From: Eutreptiella sp. 'Long Island Sound 2002'
Lineage: Eukaryota > Euglenozoa > Euglenophyceae > Eutreptiales > Eutreptiaceae
Direction of reading: 5' to 3'
NCBI GenBank assembly: GCA_964036045.1
Contig: OZ038392.1
Span: forward strand, 18,342,612 to 18,406,611
DNA length: 64,000 nt
The notes below the pieces were generated by a model. It was not told the origin of the DNA. It saw only the letters and a program-made list of their open reading frames with translations, and searched no databases. Numbering within the stretch: position 1 is the stretch's first letter; every line of letters begins with the position of its first letter. Both the position numbers and the translations under genes were made by a program. Positions 48,116-58,800 of this stretch are shown here, one piece after another.

Positions 48116-51100
48116 CTAGGGGGCGTCGGTTGTGGAGGAAGGGGTGTTCTCCTCCGCATCAACCTCGTCGACGCCCTTCTTCTTTCCCCCTTTCTTACCC
48201 TTCTTGTCCTTGTCCTTGTTCTGGTCATTCTGGTTGTTCTCCTTGTTCTTGTTGTCCGACCTGGGGACCCAGTTCCGCTTGATCTCCTGGATCTCCTTGG
48301 CCAACTCGGTCCCCACCGACGACATCAGCTTGGCCAGCTCGTCCCTGTCGACCTCCACTTTGGCTTCCCGGATACCCGTGGGCGCACGCTTCTTCGACCC
48401 GTGCGCCTTCTTGGAAGCCTCCGTGTCGGCCTTGTGGACGGGGCATGTTCGGTGGTCATGGTTGAAGCCTCGCTTCCTCCCATAACACACGAAACAGCCC
48501 TGAGGGTGAGCTCGTATGAACTCCCCAAAGGACAGCGGAGGGTCGCCAATGCGGCGAGGGTCCCTCTTCTCCTGCTTCCTCCAACCCTGCTGCAGGGTCT
48601 TCCAGTTTCCCGGCTTGCTCCCCGCGCTCGGGTTCTTGGCCACGAAGGCACAAACGGCCACCTCGGCGGGCTCATCGTCGTCGTCATCGTCGACGAGAGT
48701 CTCATCGCCGCCGGCTCCCACTGGGTCCATGGCAGCTCCCCCACCAGGTCCCTTGCCAACATAGTTGACGTCGCGGTCGCCTGGCCTCAACCCGCGGGTG
48801 TGGTGGAGGTTTCGGTACTCCTTGAGTACTTCCTCGCCAACCGACTCCAGGATCTCGTCGCAGCTCATCCGCGCCGGGATGGCCTGCAGACGGATGGTCT
48901 GGCCGCTCAACTCACACTCGTCAAGGCGCCACATCGCGGTCTTCTCGCGATCGCCCGAGACGGTGACGAGGAGAGCGTTCCGCACGGAGTGCCGTTTGAC
49001 ATCCCGGGCCACGTTCTTCTTCGCCCAAGCCACCACGTTCGTATGATACTCTTTGGGGAGCATCATCTTGACCGTGTGGTTGGACTTGGCCCTCTTGGAT
49101 TCCTCCTTGGTGACCCTCTTGATCCATGCTTCCGGCGGCATGGAGGGCAGGCGAGCCTGCTCGTCACCCTCGTTCCAATCCTCCACGTTGCGGCGGTAGA
49201 GGGTGTATTTCCCTCGGAAGTCCCGCCAATCTCGCAGGCGGATCTCCCGTCCATCATGCTCAAGCTTGATGGACTTCCACCGCTTGGCAGCCAGCTGCGG
49301 AGCGTCCACCCGCTCCTGCTCGTTGAGCCACCTCTTGGCTTCCTTGAGGGTCTTGATTTTCCCCTCCTTGGTCGCCATGAAGTATAGCTCTCCGAGCACT
49401 TCCGGCAGGCGGTACCTGAACCGTCCGAAGACATATCTCTCCGCATCCGCGTGAGGCATGTCTTCAGTGACGGTCAGCCCCCAATCGTCCAGCTTCTCCA
49501 AGAAGCGGTCGAGGTTGAGGGGGTTGCCGTCGTACATGGGGGGCTTGATGTCCTTCAAGTCTTCCCACACGGCGGCATCCGCGGCCTTAGAGACCATGAA
49601 CGCCGGCCGCGAGGTCGACCGAGGTTCCCATCGGCCTCGCCCACGGACTCCCACGGCCGCCACGTCCATCTCCTCCATGGAATCCCTGTGGCTATGCCGC
49701 GGTTCCTCCATGTACGCTGAACCAAAATGTTCACGCCGTACTGCTTCCATGTACGAATCCTCATCACGGCGCCGGCGGCTGCGGCCAGCGGCCTTCCCTC
49801 GTACACCACGCGGTGGGCTGATGTCGAACTCCTCCAGGTCCAGATCCAGGTCCTCACCTTCACCGACATCCCATACCACGTCTCCTCTGGGGACCTCATC
49901 CCTGAGTCCACCATAACGTCCACCAGCCATTGGGATTGGCTCCAGGGCTGGTGCGGGGCGCCCGGGGCGTACCGGTGTCCGCGGTGGAGCACGGCGGTTG
50001 CGGAACTCCGCGCTGAGCCACTCATCACGCCAATCCTCACTGCCACTGCCGGGCGGCACGCGCTCGTTGCAGCAGCCCGCGCTGCGGTGAGAGGGGGCGG
50101 TGAGAGAGGGGGCACTGGCGCTGGGGCGACTCCTGGGGGCTCCGCCGGGGGCGTGGGGTCTGCCTGGACCTGGTCCGGGTCCCCAGCCGTCGTCCGACGA
50201 GCCAGACTCCAGGGGTGGGCGGTCGCTGCCGACGCTCCCACGGGCTTCCAGCGCGTCCAGCCTCTGCTGCAGGCCGCTGATGACCGTGGTCAGCTGTCTG
50301 GTTTCGGCCCTGGCGATGTTCAGCTCTGTCTGCGCGCGCGCGGCGACCCTGGAGATGCGAGCCATCTCGCCCTTGCCCGTGTCTACCTCCAACTCGAGCA
50401 ACTGGACTCTCCTGCGGAGGTAGACAATCCACCGCCAGGTGGTATCCGGGTCGCCGTTCCCTGGTGGGTCGTCGGGGTCCCCAGGGGGTCCTCCAGGAGG
50501 GCCTCTGCCGGGTCCGCCCGGTCCAGGGGGTCCTCCCCCGTCCGGTGGTCCACCTCCAGGGGGTCCACTTGGTGGGCGTCCTCCAGGGGGTCCTGATGGT
50601 CCTCCGCCAGGGGGTTCCGGTGGGTCTCCGCCGGGTCGCCTCGGTGGGTCCGAGGATGGGCGCTTCTTCGTGATGCCGAAGTCCATGTCGTCATCCTCGT
50701 CCATGTCGCCCCACCTGGGCGTCTCGTTCTCGGAAGACTCCGAGCTCCAGTAGGGAGGAGAGAGATCCTCATCCTCACCTTCCGGTTCCATGGGGACGTC
50801 TCCGCCTCCTCCGCCCGTCCAAGCCACCACTTGGCGATGTCGGCGGCCTCGTTCATCCCCGTCACTGGCGGTGAGGAAGGGGTCACTGTCGTGGGGGTGT
50901 CCACCCGCTGGCCTCCGCGGCCTCTCGGGGGTCTTCCCCTTGCCCTTCCTCCGTCGATGGGCGGTGGGGCCACTGCTCCCACTGCTGCCCGTGTCCGCCT
51001 CGTCCAGCGTCATCCTGGAGGAGGCGTCCCCTTCGAAAAGCTTTCGAAGGGTCTCCACTCGTGATCCTCCCGGGGGAGTCTCGCGGCGGAGTTTGGCCTC

Positions 51101-52435
51101 TGCCTCCTCCATGGCGGCGGCCGTGGCTGCGGCAGCTCGCACTTCGGCTTCCTCCCGAGCACGAGCCGCCTCGGCTTCCCGGGCCTGCTGCAGCCGCGCC
51201 TTCTGCGCTTCCAACGCTGCCAGCTCCGCCTCCGTCTTGGCCTTCTCCTCAGCGACCTTCCGTCGCGCGCCCTCGATGGCTTCCTTCTTGGCGGCGTCCG
51301 CCTGGGCCTTGGCCGTCGCTTCGGCGTGGGCCCTTTCCTCCGCCTCCTTCTTTGCCCTCTCTTGGGCAAGCGCTTCTTCCAGCGCCCTCACCTCGGCCTC
51401 CCTGCAGGCAATGGCCTCCTGCGTCAGGCCGGCTTCCTCGTCGGCTGCCGCCAACTCACCGTTGACCTGGGCAGTCGCTGCCCCATGGGCGGCTACGGCC
51501 GTGAGTCCGGCCGCAATGGCCGCCACGGTCCGGGCGTGGATGGCCATGCCATGCGCCCACTCCGCAGCCTCCTCCTGGGCGATGCCGACGGCGCCCTCCA
51601 CGGCAGCGCTGTGCTGCCTGGCCCGTTGCCGGACAACCCGAAGGTTGCAGGGCACCCCACAGACGCGCTCACAGGCGCGCGCCACGTCCCTGTCGGGAGC
51701 GACGCTGCTGCTGGAGCTGGCCTGGTCGGCCGGCATCCTCCCGTGGTGGGCTGACTCCACGTCGCTGCTGGGGCCTGCTGGGGCCTGCTGGGGCCTCAGG
51801 AGCAGCGGACGGGGCTTGGCCTTGGTCTGCCTGGCGACTCGGATGTAGTCGCCGAGGGTGGTGGAGCCGGGATGGTGACCACCATTGGCCCGTTGGGGAC
51901 TGGGGGCTGGGGTTCCGCCCTTGGCGCCTTGGGCGGCTTCGGCGGCAAGGGACTCCTGGTACTCCCGCCACTTCCGGTCCCGCTTCCTGTCCTCGGCGGA
52001 CCGCTTCTCCTTCGCCGGAGACGCGCTGCTGCTGCCCTGCAGCCTGCGCTCGCTCCCCGGTTCCGGGAAGTTCTTTTCGATCATGTCCCACATGGAGACA
52101 TTGATCGAGGCGCCCGACGGGTACACGTTGGGCTCCTCGTCCTCCTCAATCCCGTCGGGACGCAGGCCTTCGCCGGGCCTGTCCGGCCGGGCCGACGTCC
52201 TCCAGCGCCTCTGCTGGAAGCGGAAGGCGAACCCTTCCGCCCGCAGCCAGTCCTCCACGGCCTGCAGGCGGTCGGGGGCAATGTCCGTGCGGAGCTCGAA
52301 GCTCCTGGGCATGCCGCCTTCGCACTGGGGGTGGCTGTGGCGGTAGTGCTGGTCCCATACCAACCCACGCAGTAGTTGCGCTGCATGGGGGTGGGGCCGC
52401 GGCCACGTCCTGCCCGCTTCTTGCCAATTCACCAT
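48116..52435 (-). CDS. gag: Element A Gag polyprotein, copy 2
   Basis: 1,439 residues from ATG 52,435 (same GCTGCCATGG context as copy 1) to TAG 48,116-48,118 followed by CGG. No net indel relative to copy 1 over 4.3 kb. It retains the coiled coils, Pro/Gly-rich stretch, capsid-like region, CX2CX8HX4C knuckle and basic tail. Replacements are scattered, for example in the acidic linker before the Pro/Gly stretch (DEDLSPPYWSS for DDYLPPPYRGS), S for W in CDEILEWVG, and P for L twice in ARLLSMLPEAW. Confidence 0.82.
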   Translation of the reverse strand: MVNWQEAGRTWPRPHPHAAQLLRGLVWDQHYRHSHPQCEGGMPRSFELRTDIAPDRLQAVEDWLRAEGFAFRFQQRRWRTSARPDRPGEGLRPDGIEEDEEPNVYPSGASINVSMWDMIEKNFPEPGSERRLQGSSSASPAKEKRSAEDRKRDRKWREYQESLAAEAAQGAKGGTPAPSPQRANGGHHPGSTTLGDYIRVARQTKAKPRPLLLRPQQAPAGPSSDVESAHHGRMPADQASSSSSVAPDRDVARACERVCGVPCNLRVVRQRARQHSAAVEGAVGIAQEEAAEWAHGMAIHARTVAAIAAGLTAVAAHGAATAQVNGELAAADEEAGLTQEAIACREAEVRALEEALAQERAKKEAEERAHAEATAKAQADAAKKEAIEGARRKVAEEKAKTEAELAALEAQKARLQQAREAEAARAREEAEVRAAAATAAAMEEAEAKLRRETPPGGSRVETLRKLFEGDASSRMTLDEADTGSSGSSGPTAHRRRKGKGKTPERPRRPAGGHPHDSDPFLTASDGDERGRRHRQVVAWTGGGGGDVPMEPEGEDEDLSPPYWSSESSENETPRWGDMDEDDDMDFGITKKRPSSDPPRRPGGDPPEPPGGGPSGPPGGRPPSGPPGGGPPDGGGPPGPGGPGRGPPGGPPGDPDDPPGNGDPDTTWRWIVYLRRRVQLLELEVDTGKGEMARISRVAARAQTELNIARAETRQLTTVISGLQQRLDALEARGSVGSDRPPLESGSSDDGWGPGPGPGRPHAPGGAPRSRPSASAPSLTAPSHRSAGCCNERVPPGSGSEDWRDEWLSAEFRNRRAPPRTPVRPGRPAPALEPIPMAGGRYGGLRDEVPRGDVVWDVGEGEDLDLDLEEFDISPPRGVRGKAAGRSRRRRDEDSYMEAVRREHFGSAYMEEPRHSHRDSMEEMDVAAVGVRGRGRWEPRSTSRPAFMVSKAADAAVWEDLKDIKPPMYDGNPLNLDRFLEKLDDWGLTVTEDMPHADAERYVFGRFRYRLPEVLGELYFMATKEGKIKTLKEAKRWLNEQERVDAPQLAAKRWKSIKLEHDGREIRLRDWRDFRGKYTLYRRNVEDWNEGDEQARLPSMPPEAWIKRVTKEESKRAKSNHTVKMMLPKEYHTNVVAWAKKNVARDVKRHSVRNALLVTVSGDREKTAMWRLDECELSGQTIRLQAIPARMSCDEILESVGEEVLKEYRNLHHTRGLRPGDRDVNYVGKGPGGGAAMDPVGAGGDETLVDDDDDDEPAEVAVCAFVAKNPSAGSKPGNWKTLQQGWRKQEKRDPRRIGDPPLSFGEFIRAHPQGCFVCYGRKRGFNHDHRTCPVHKADTEASKKAHGSKKRAPTGIREAKVEVDRDELAKLMSSVGTELAKEIQEIKRNWVPRSDNKNKENNQNDQNKDKDKKGKKGGKKKGVDEVDAEENTPSSTTDAP

Positions 52436-55400
52436 GGCAGCGGGGGCGTAGTTGGTCTTGAGGTCCTTGGTGTGCACTCGTCCAACTCAACGAACTGGTG
52501 GTGGTTGTTGAGGCGGGTGCTGCAGCACTGGATTGGGAGTGCGGCTGGTGCTGGTCAGCCGGTGGTTGTGGAGGTGGTTGACGCGGCCTTGCTGGTCGGC
52601 CGATGGGACTCCGGGTCGGCCGATCGGGCTGATGCAGGAGTCCTGGTCTGTGCACCTCTTTCACGGTTGCTGCGCGGTCAGGGCGATGCTCTGGACGGCG
52701 CTGCGGGCTCCGTGACGAACTCGGCGCTGTTGCTGGGCGGCGCTGCGAGCCGCTGCGCTGCGCTGCGAGCTGCTGCGCTGCGCTGCGAGCTGCGAGCTGC
52801 GAGCTGCTGCGACGCGCTGCTCGGGGTTGGTGACCCCGAGTGGCACGCGAGGGCTGGGTACCCCTGCGGCGGTGAAACGCTTTTGACGCGTTCCCGTGGG
52901 GGGCCGGCCACGGGACGCTGCGGTGACACGCACAGGTGAGCAGGCAGACAAAGCACTACGCTCACAAGGGCATCAATACGCTCGTGTCATGTGACAAAGC
53001 GTTTCAGAATCCTTGCCACTCTGAAATGAGGGAACGAAAGTATGTACAGCAACACATCAGGATATGTACACATGGGGTTAAGACTGGACTGGGGTAAGGG
53101 CATCACAGGACAATAGACACTCAGTCCCAACTCATATCCCAATCCCAGTGGCTGGTGGGGGCGGGAACTCAAACACAACCCATGCGCTGCTCAGTCCGGA
53201 CCCTGAAACCCTGCCAATGGGGGAGGTGTCCCGCCCAGCCACAGGCGAGTTTTGTGGGAACCAAGAGGGTTCCAAGGCCAACCGACAGTGGCCCCCTATG
53301 CTCCCTTAACGGCGGGTCTGAACTCCTCTCTGAGCCAGAGATATGGCCCCGCCATTATCACCCAGGAGTTGGTAGCTGAAAAAGGGCTGTTTCAGCCCAA
53401 ACTGAAATTAACTCAAAAATCCCCAAAATTGACCTCTCGTCCGGACCCACCAGAGGTAGGGACGAGGCAACTGACCCTATGCCCTTTGAGTACGAACTCC
53501 ATGGAGCCCTCACCCAACCTGGTTCCCTTTGAGGTCCCGGGATCAGGGCAACACGGATGAGTCAAGTGGGGTCATGATGCCAAAATCACCAAAATTGGTG
53601 TCATTTACACGCGTGGCTCGCTCGGCCAAGGTAAGGCCATTCGCTCACAGGGTGGGAGGCAGGACCTAAGACTCATATCTGAGTGTACAACTTGGATTTG
53701 GGTCCAGGCTCCCTGTGGGCATAGAGAAATGGGGCCGCCAATTGACCACACAGAAGGGGGAAATTGGGGTCCCAAAGTGGGGTCATTTTGGCTGCTCGAA
53801 ATGAGCCAAAATTCGGGGTGCTCCCAATGGCATATCTCCACGCCGGCTTGGAGATTGAATCCGCCATTCCATACGCAACCCACCAGGAGTCCAACAGAGA
53901 CTCCCATGTCTTGGCTCTCATAGATCTCCATGCCACTCGGCGTGGTGACGATCCCAATTGGATCCACAAATGCCAAAATGGCAAAATTGCCCACACTCAC
54001 TTTGGGCTAGCGCCTCAACGAAGGTTGCTCCGCTTCGCCCACGTGGTGTGTGAACCATGGGGACTATTATGCATAACACCCACGTCATATATGGTGCATT
54101 GTTCCATGCGTCCGGCGTGCACGAGGGTTAGAACATAGTGCACGGCGGGCAGCAAAAGTGGAAAATTGCTCAAAATGGCCAAAAATGCGCACACTCATGG
54201 TTAAGGGCAAATGAGGCACATGCCCGACTTGGACCGGAGTGTGCCATAGGATTCGTATCAAGTCATGTGTGTCCAACATATCTTTTGGGCGTCGCCCAAC
54301 TCCTCCGGTATTGGGAATGGCAGGGTCGCCAAGTGAGCCCATGATTTGGGATAGTCCCAAATCGCCAACATGGCGGCCACGGTATGCCAAGCTCAAGAGG
54401 AGTTATTCGCCGGGTCCAAGATATGTTGGGGACCGAAGTATGTACCCTCATAACAGAACTGGGTCATGATGTCAATTGAGCGCAACGTTGAGATATACGG
54501 TCGCCACTTGACATCATGACGAGCCAAAAACGGCAAAACTGGTACAAAGACACACAAAAGTGCCTTGAAAGGCGCACAATTATATCATAATATCTTCGGC
54601 ATGGATCGTGCAATCAACTAATCCCTCTAAACGTAATGACTTGACACCAATAACCTTCGATTCCACATATGTGCTCCACTTGGGGCGCTTTGAAAGGTTA
54701 CGAGCGCTACTTCCCAAGTGGGCACATGAAAATATGGAAAATTGCAAAACACACACCTTGCTCCCAACGCATCGCTTCGGGATCGCCACACAAGCTTCCC
54801 TTCACGAAGGTTAGGCTTGCAATTGATCGTAGGGAGTATGGAGAAGGGGCTTGCACAATATGAGGTCCATTGGTGGGTCCATCGCTCTTAGCCACACCCG
54901 CCAAATGGGCACGCAATACAACACATGGCACATACCACGTATTGCCCAAAAAGGTAGCTCCCGCCACGATATGTCATGCCCCTCCAAGGGCATAATTTTG
55001 TGTCAATCGCTCATAGGAACTCAAGGAGAGTTCCTATGCAACACCAACACTTGCGCGCTACACTCGAAAGTTATCTTAACGCACGCAATATCATGGCCAT
55101 AGAGTTACAACGCAAACTCCACCCTCTTGACCATGATCCATTACACTAGCGCGCACGTGTGGAGACGCAAGGCATATAATGCTTCCTAAATTACGTCAGG
55201 AGTATTGTGAATACATCCCACGTTTCCTTATTGTCATTCCTCGCAAGCAACACGAGATATGACCTTCACAAGTGGCCTCACGAATCAACTTTGTTTTGCC
55301 CATATCTTTAAGATAAATGGAGGGCAGGATAAAAGGAAAGTTGATTCGTGCATAGGGAAGCACGTAGGTCCACTCGAAAGAGGTCAAATCAAGTGCGGGG

Positions 55401-55892
55401 ATGTCGAAGTCGAAAATCCGATTTCGACATCCTGAAAAATTCGGATTAAGGTTGCGAGTGTAAGATGTGAAAATTGCGGAAGCATCCATGCAGTTCCTAA
55501 CGACTTTGGAGCCTTCGTGACGGATTGCGTTGAAATTTCCATTAATTACAGTTAAACTGGCGGTTACGGTAAAGTCGCGATCCAACCGCCAGCAGTCAAA
55601 ACAGTGAATATCAGAACGGAAGCGTAAAAATTGACAGAAACATTATGAAAATAAAACCCTGTTGATTCCTGATAGTCTGATACACAAATCTCCGCTGGCG
55701 GTGCATCGGTTGCCGATGCGGGGCTTTACGGCACGGAACACGCTCCCGTCGGGCTCGCACCGGGCGTCAACGGGCGCCTTCTGTACATGGGGTTAGTGGA
55801 CCGGAGACCGGTCTTCCCTTCCGTACTTGGGGTTCGTGGACCGGAGACCTGTTGTATGCCGTAACCTAGCCATGGGGTTCTGGGTACCGCTT
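52436..55892 (-). other. Leader / upstream non-coding region of element A, copy 2
   Basis: Counterpart of 10,665-14,135. It has a 15-bp deletion near 53,146 (flanked by CAG in copy 1) and three 1-bp indels, giving the net 14-bp shortening. The inverted repeats are preserved at 54,463-54,520, 55,012-55,038, 55,279-55,350, 55,399-55,432 and 55,703-55,719. No gene is supported. Confidence 0.5.
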
Positions 55893-58800
55893 CAGGAGCG
55901 GGCTTGGAGCTGGCTGGGAGCGGTCTGGGAGCGGGCTGGGAGCGGGCTGGGAGCAAGCGGGCTGGGAGCAGGCTGGGGGCAGGCGGGCTGGGAGCGGGCG
56001 GGCTGGGAGCGGGCAGGAGGCGGGCTGGGAGCGGGCTGGAAGCGGGCTGGGAGCGGGCTGGGTGCGGGCTGGGAGCGGGCTGGGAGCAGGCGGGCTGGGA
56101 GCGGGCGGGCTGGGGGCGGGCGGGCTGGTTGCAGTCTGGGAGTGAATGGGCTGGGAGTGGGCTGGGAGCGGGCTGGAAGCGGGCTGGGAGCGGGCTGGGA
56201 GCGGGCTGGGTGCGGGCTGGGTGCTGGCTGGGAGCTGGCTGGGAGCAGGCGGGCTGGGAGCGGGCGGGCTGGGGGCGGGCGGGCTGGGAGCGGGCTGGGA
56301 GTGGGCTGGGAGTGGGCTGCGAGCGGGCTGGGAGTGGGCGGGCTGGGAGCGGGCTTGGAGCGGGCTGGGAGTGGGCTGGGTGCGGGCTGGGAGCGGGCTG
56401 GGAGCGGGCTGGGAGCGGGCTAGGAGCGGGCGGGCTGGGAGCGGGCGGGCTGAAAGCGGGCGGGCTGGGAGTCGGCTGGGAGTGGGCTGGGAGTGGGGTG
56501 GGAGCGGGCTGGCAGTGGGCGGGCTGGGAGTGGGCTTGGAGCGTGCCGGGAGCGGGCAGGGAGCGGGCTAGGAGCGGGCTTGCTGGGAGCGGGTTGGGAA
56601 CGGGCGGGCTGGGAGCAGGCGGGCTGGGAGCGGGCTGGGGGCGCGTTGGGAGCGGGCTGGCTGCGGGCTGGGAGCGGGCTAGGAGCGGGCTGGGAGCGAG
56701 CTGGCTGCGAGCGCGCTGGCTGGGAGCCGGCGGGCTGGGAGCGGGCGGGCTGGCTGGGAGCGGGCTGGGAGCAGGCTGGGAGCGGGCGGGCTGGGAGCGG
56801 GCTGGCTGGGAGCGGGCTGGGAGCAGGCCGGCTGGGAACTAGTTTGCTGGGACAGGTTGGGAGCGGGAAGTGGGAGCGGGCTGGGAGCGGGCTTGGAGCG
56901 GGCGGGCTGGGAGCGGGCTGGGAACGGGTTGGAAGCGGCCTGGGAGCGGGCCGGCTCGGAACGGGCTGGGAGTGGGCTGGGAGCGGGCTGGGACTGCGCG
57001 GGTTGGGAGCGGGCTTGGAGCGGGCCGGGAGCGGGCTAGGAGCGGGCTGGGAGCGGGCTGGGAGCAGGCTGGGAGCGGGCTGGGAGCAGGCGACTGGGAG
57101 CGGGCGAGCTGGGAGCGGCCTGGGAGCGGGCTGGGGGCAGGCGGGCGGGAAGCGGGCGGGCTGGGAGCGGGCTTGCTGGGAGCGGGTTGGGAACGGGCGG
57201 GCTGGGAGCAGGCGGGCTGGGAGCGGGCTGGGGGCGCGTTGAGAGCGGGCTGGCTGCGGGCTGGGAGCGGGCTAGGAGCGGGCTGGGAGCGAGCTGGCTG
57301 GGAGCGCGCTGGCTGGGAGCGGGCGGGCTGGGAGCGGGCGGGCTGGCTGGGAGCGGGCTGGGAGCAGGCTGGGAGCGGGCGGGCTGGGAGCGGGCTGGCT
57401 GGGAGCGGGCTGGGAGCAGGCCGGCTGGGAACTAGTTTGCTGGGACAGGTTGGGAGCGGGAAGTGGAAGCGGGCCGGGATCGGGCTGGGAGCGGGCTAGG
57501 AGCGGGCTGGGAGCAGGCGACTGGGAGCGGGCGAGCTGGGAGCGGCCTGGGAGTGGGCTGGGGGCAGGCGGGCGGGGAGGGGGCAGGCTGGGAGCAGGCG
57601 GGCTGCGAGCGGGCAGGAGGCGGGCTGGGAGTGGGCTGAGAGCGGGCTCGGAGCGGGCTGGCAGCGGGCTGGGAGCGGGCTGGGTACGGGCTGGGAGCGG
57701 ACTGGGAGCAGGCTGGGAGCAGGCGGGCTTGGAGCGGGCGGGATGGGAGCGGGCTGGGAGTGGGCTGGGAGTGGGCTGGGAACAGGCTGGGAGTGGGCGG
57801 GCTGGGAGCGGGCTTGGAGCGGGCTGGGAGCGGGCTGGGAGCGGGATGGGAGCGGGCTAGGAGCGGGCGGCCTGGGAGCGGGCGGCCTGGGAGCGGGCTC
57901 GGAGTGGGCTGGGAGCGGGCTGGGAGTGGGCTGGGAGCGGGCTGGGAGCGGGCTGGGAGCGGGCTGGGAGCGGGCTGGGTGCGGGCTGGTTGCGGGCTGG
58001 GAGCGGGCTGGGAGCAGGCGGGCGGGGAGCGGGCGGGCTGGGAGCGGGCGGGCCGCGAGCGGGCGGGAGGCGGGCTGGGAGCGGGCTGGGAGCGGGATGG
58101 GAGCGGGCTAGGAGCGGGCGGCCTGGGAGCGGGCGGGCTGGGAGCGGGCTCAGAGTGGGCTGGGAGCGGGCTGGGTGTGGGCTTGGAGCAGGCTGGGAGC
58201 GGGCTGGCAGCGGGCTGGGAGCGGGCTGGGTACGGGCTGGGAGCGGGCTGGGAGCGGGCTGGGAGCAGGCGGGCTAGGAGCGGGCGGGCTGGGAGCGGGA
58301 TGGGAGTGGGCTGGCAGTGGGCTGGGAACGGGCTGGGAGAGGGCGGGCTGGGAGCGGGCTTGGAGCGGGCTGGGAGCGGGCTGGGAGCGGGATGGGAGCG
58401 GGCTAGGAGCGGGCGGGCTGCGAGCGGGCGGGCTGGGAGCGGGCTGGGAGCGGGCTGGGAGCGGGCTCGGAGCGGGCTGGGAGCGGGCGGGCCTTGGAGC
58501 GGGCTGGGAGCGGGCTGGGTGCGGGCTGGGAGCAGGCCGGCTGGGAACTAGTTTGCTGGGACAGGTTGGGAGCGGGAAGTGGGAGCGGGCCGGAAGCGGG
58601 CAGGGAGCGGGCTGGGAGCAGGCGGGCTGGGGGCGGGCTGGGGGCAGGCGGGCTGGGAGCGGGCGGGCTGGGAGCGGGCGGGCTGGGAGCGGGCGGGAGG
58701 CGGGCTGGGAGCGGGCTGGGAGCGGGCTGGGAGCAGGCGGGCTGGGAGCGGGCGGGCTGGGGGCGGGCGGGCTGGGGGCGGGCGGGCTGGGAGCGGGCCC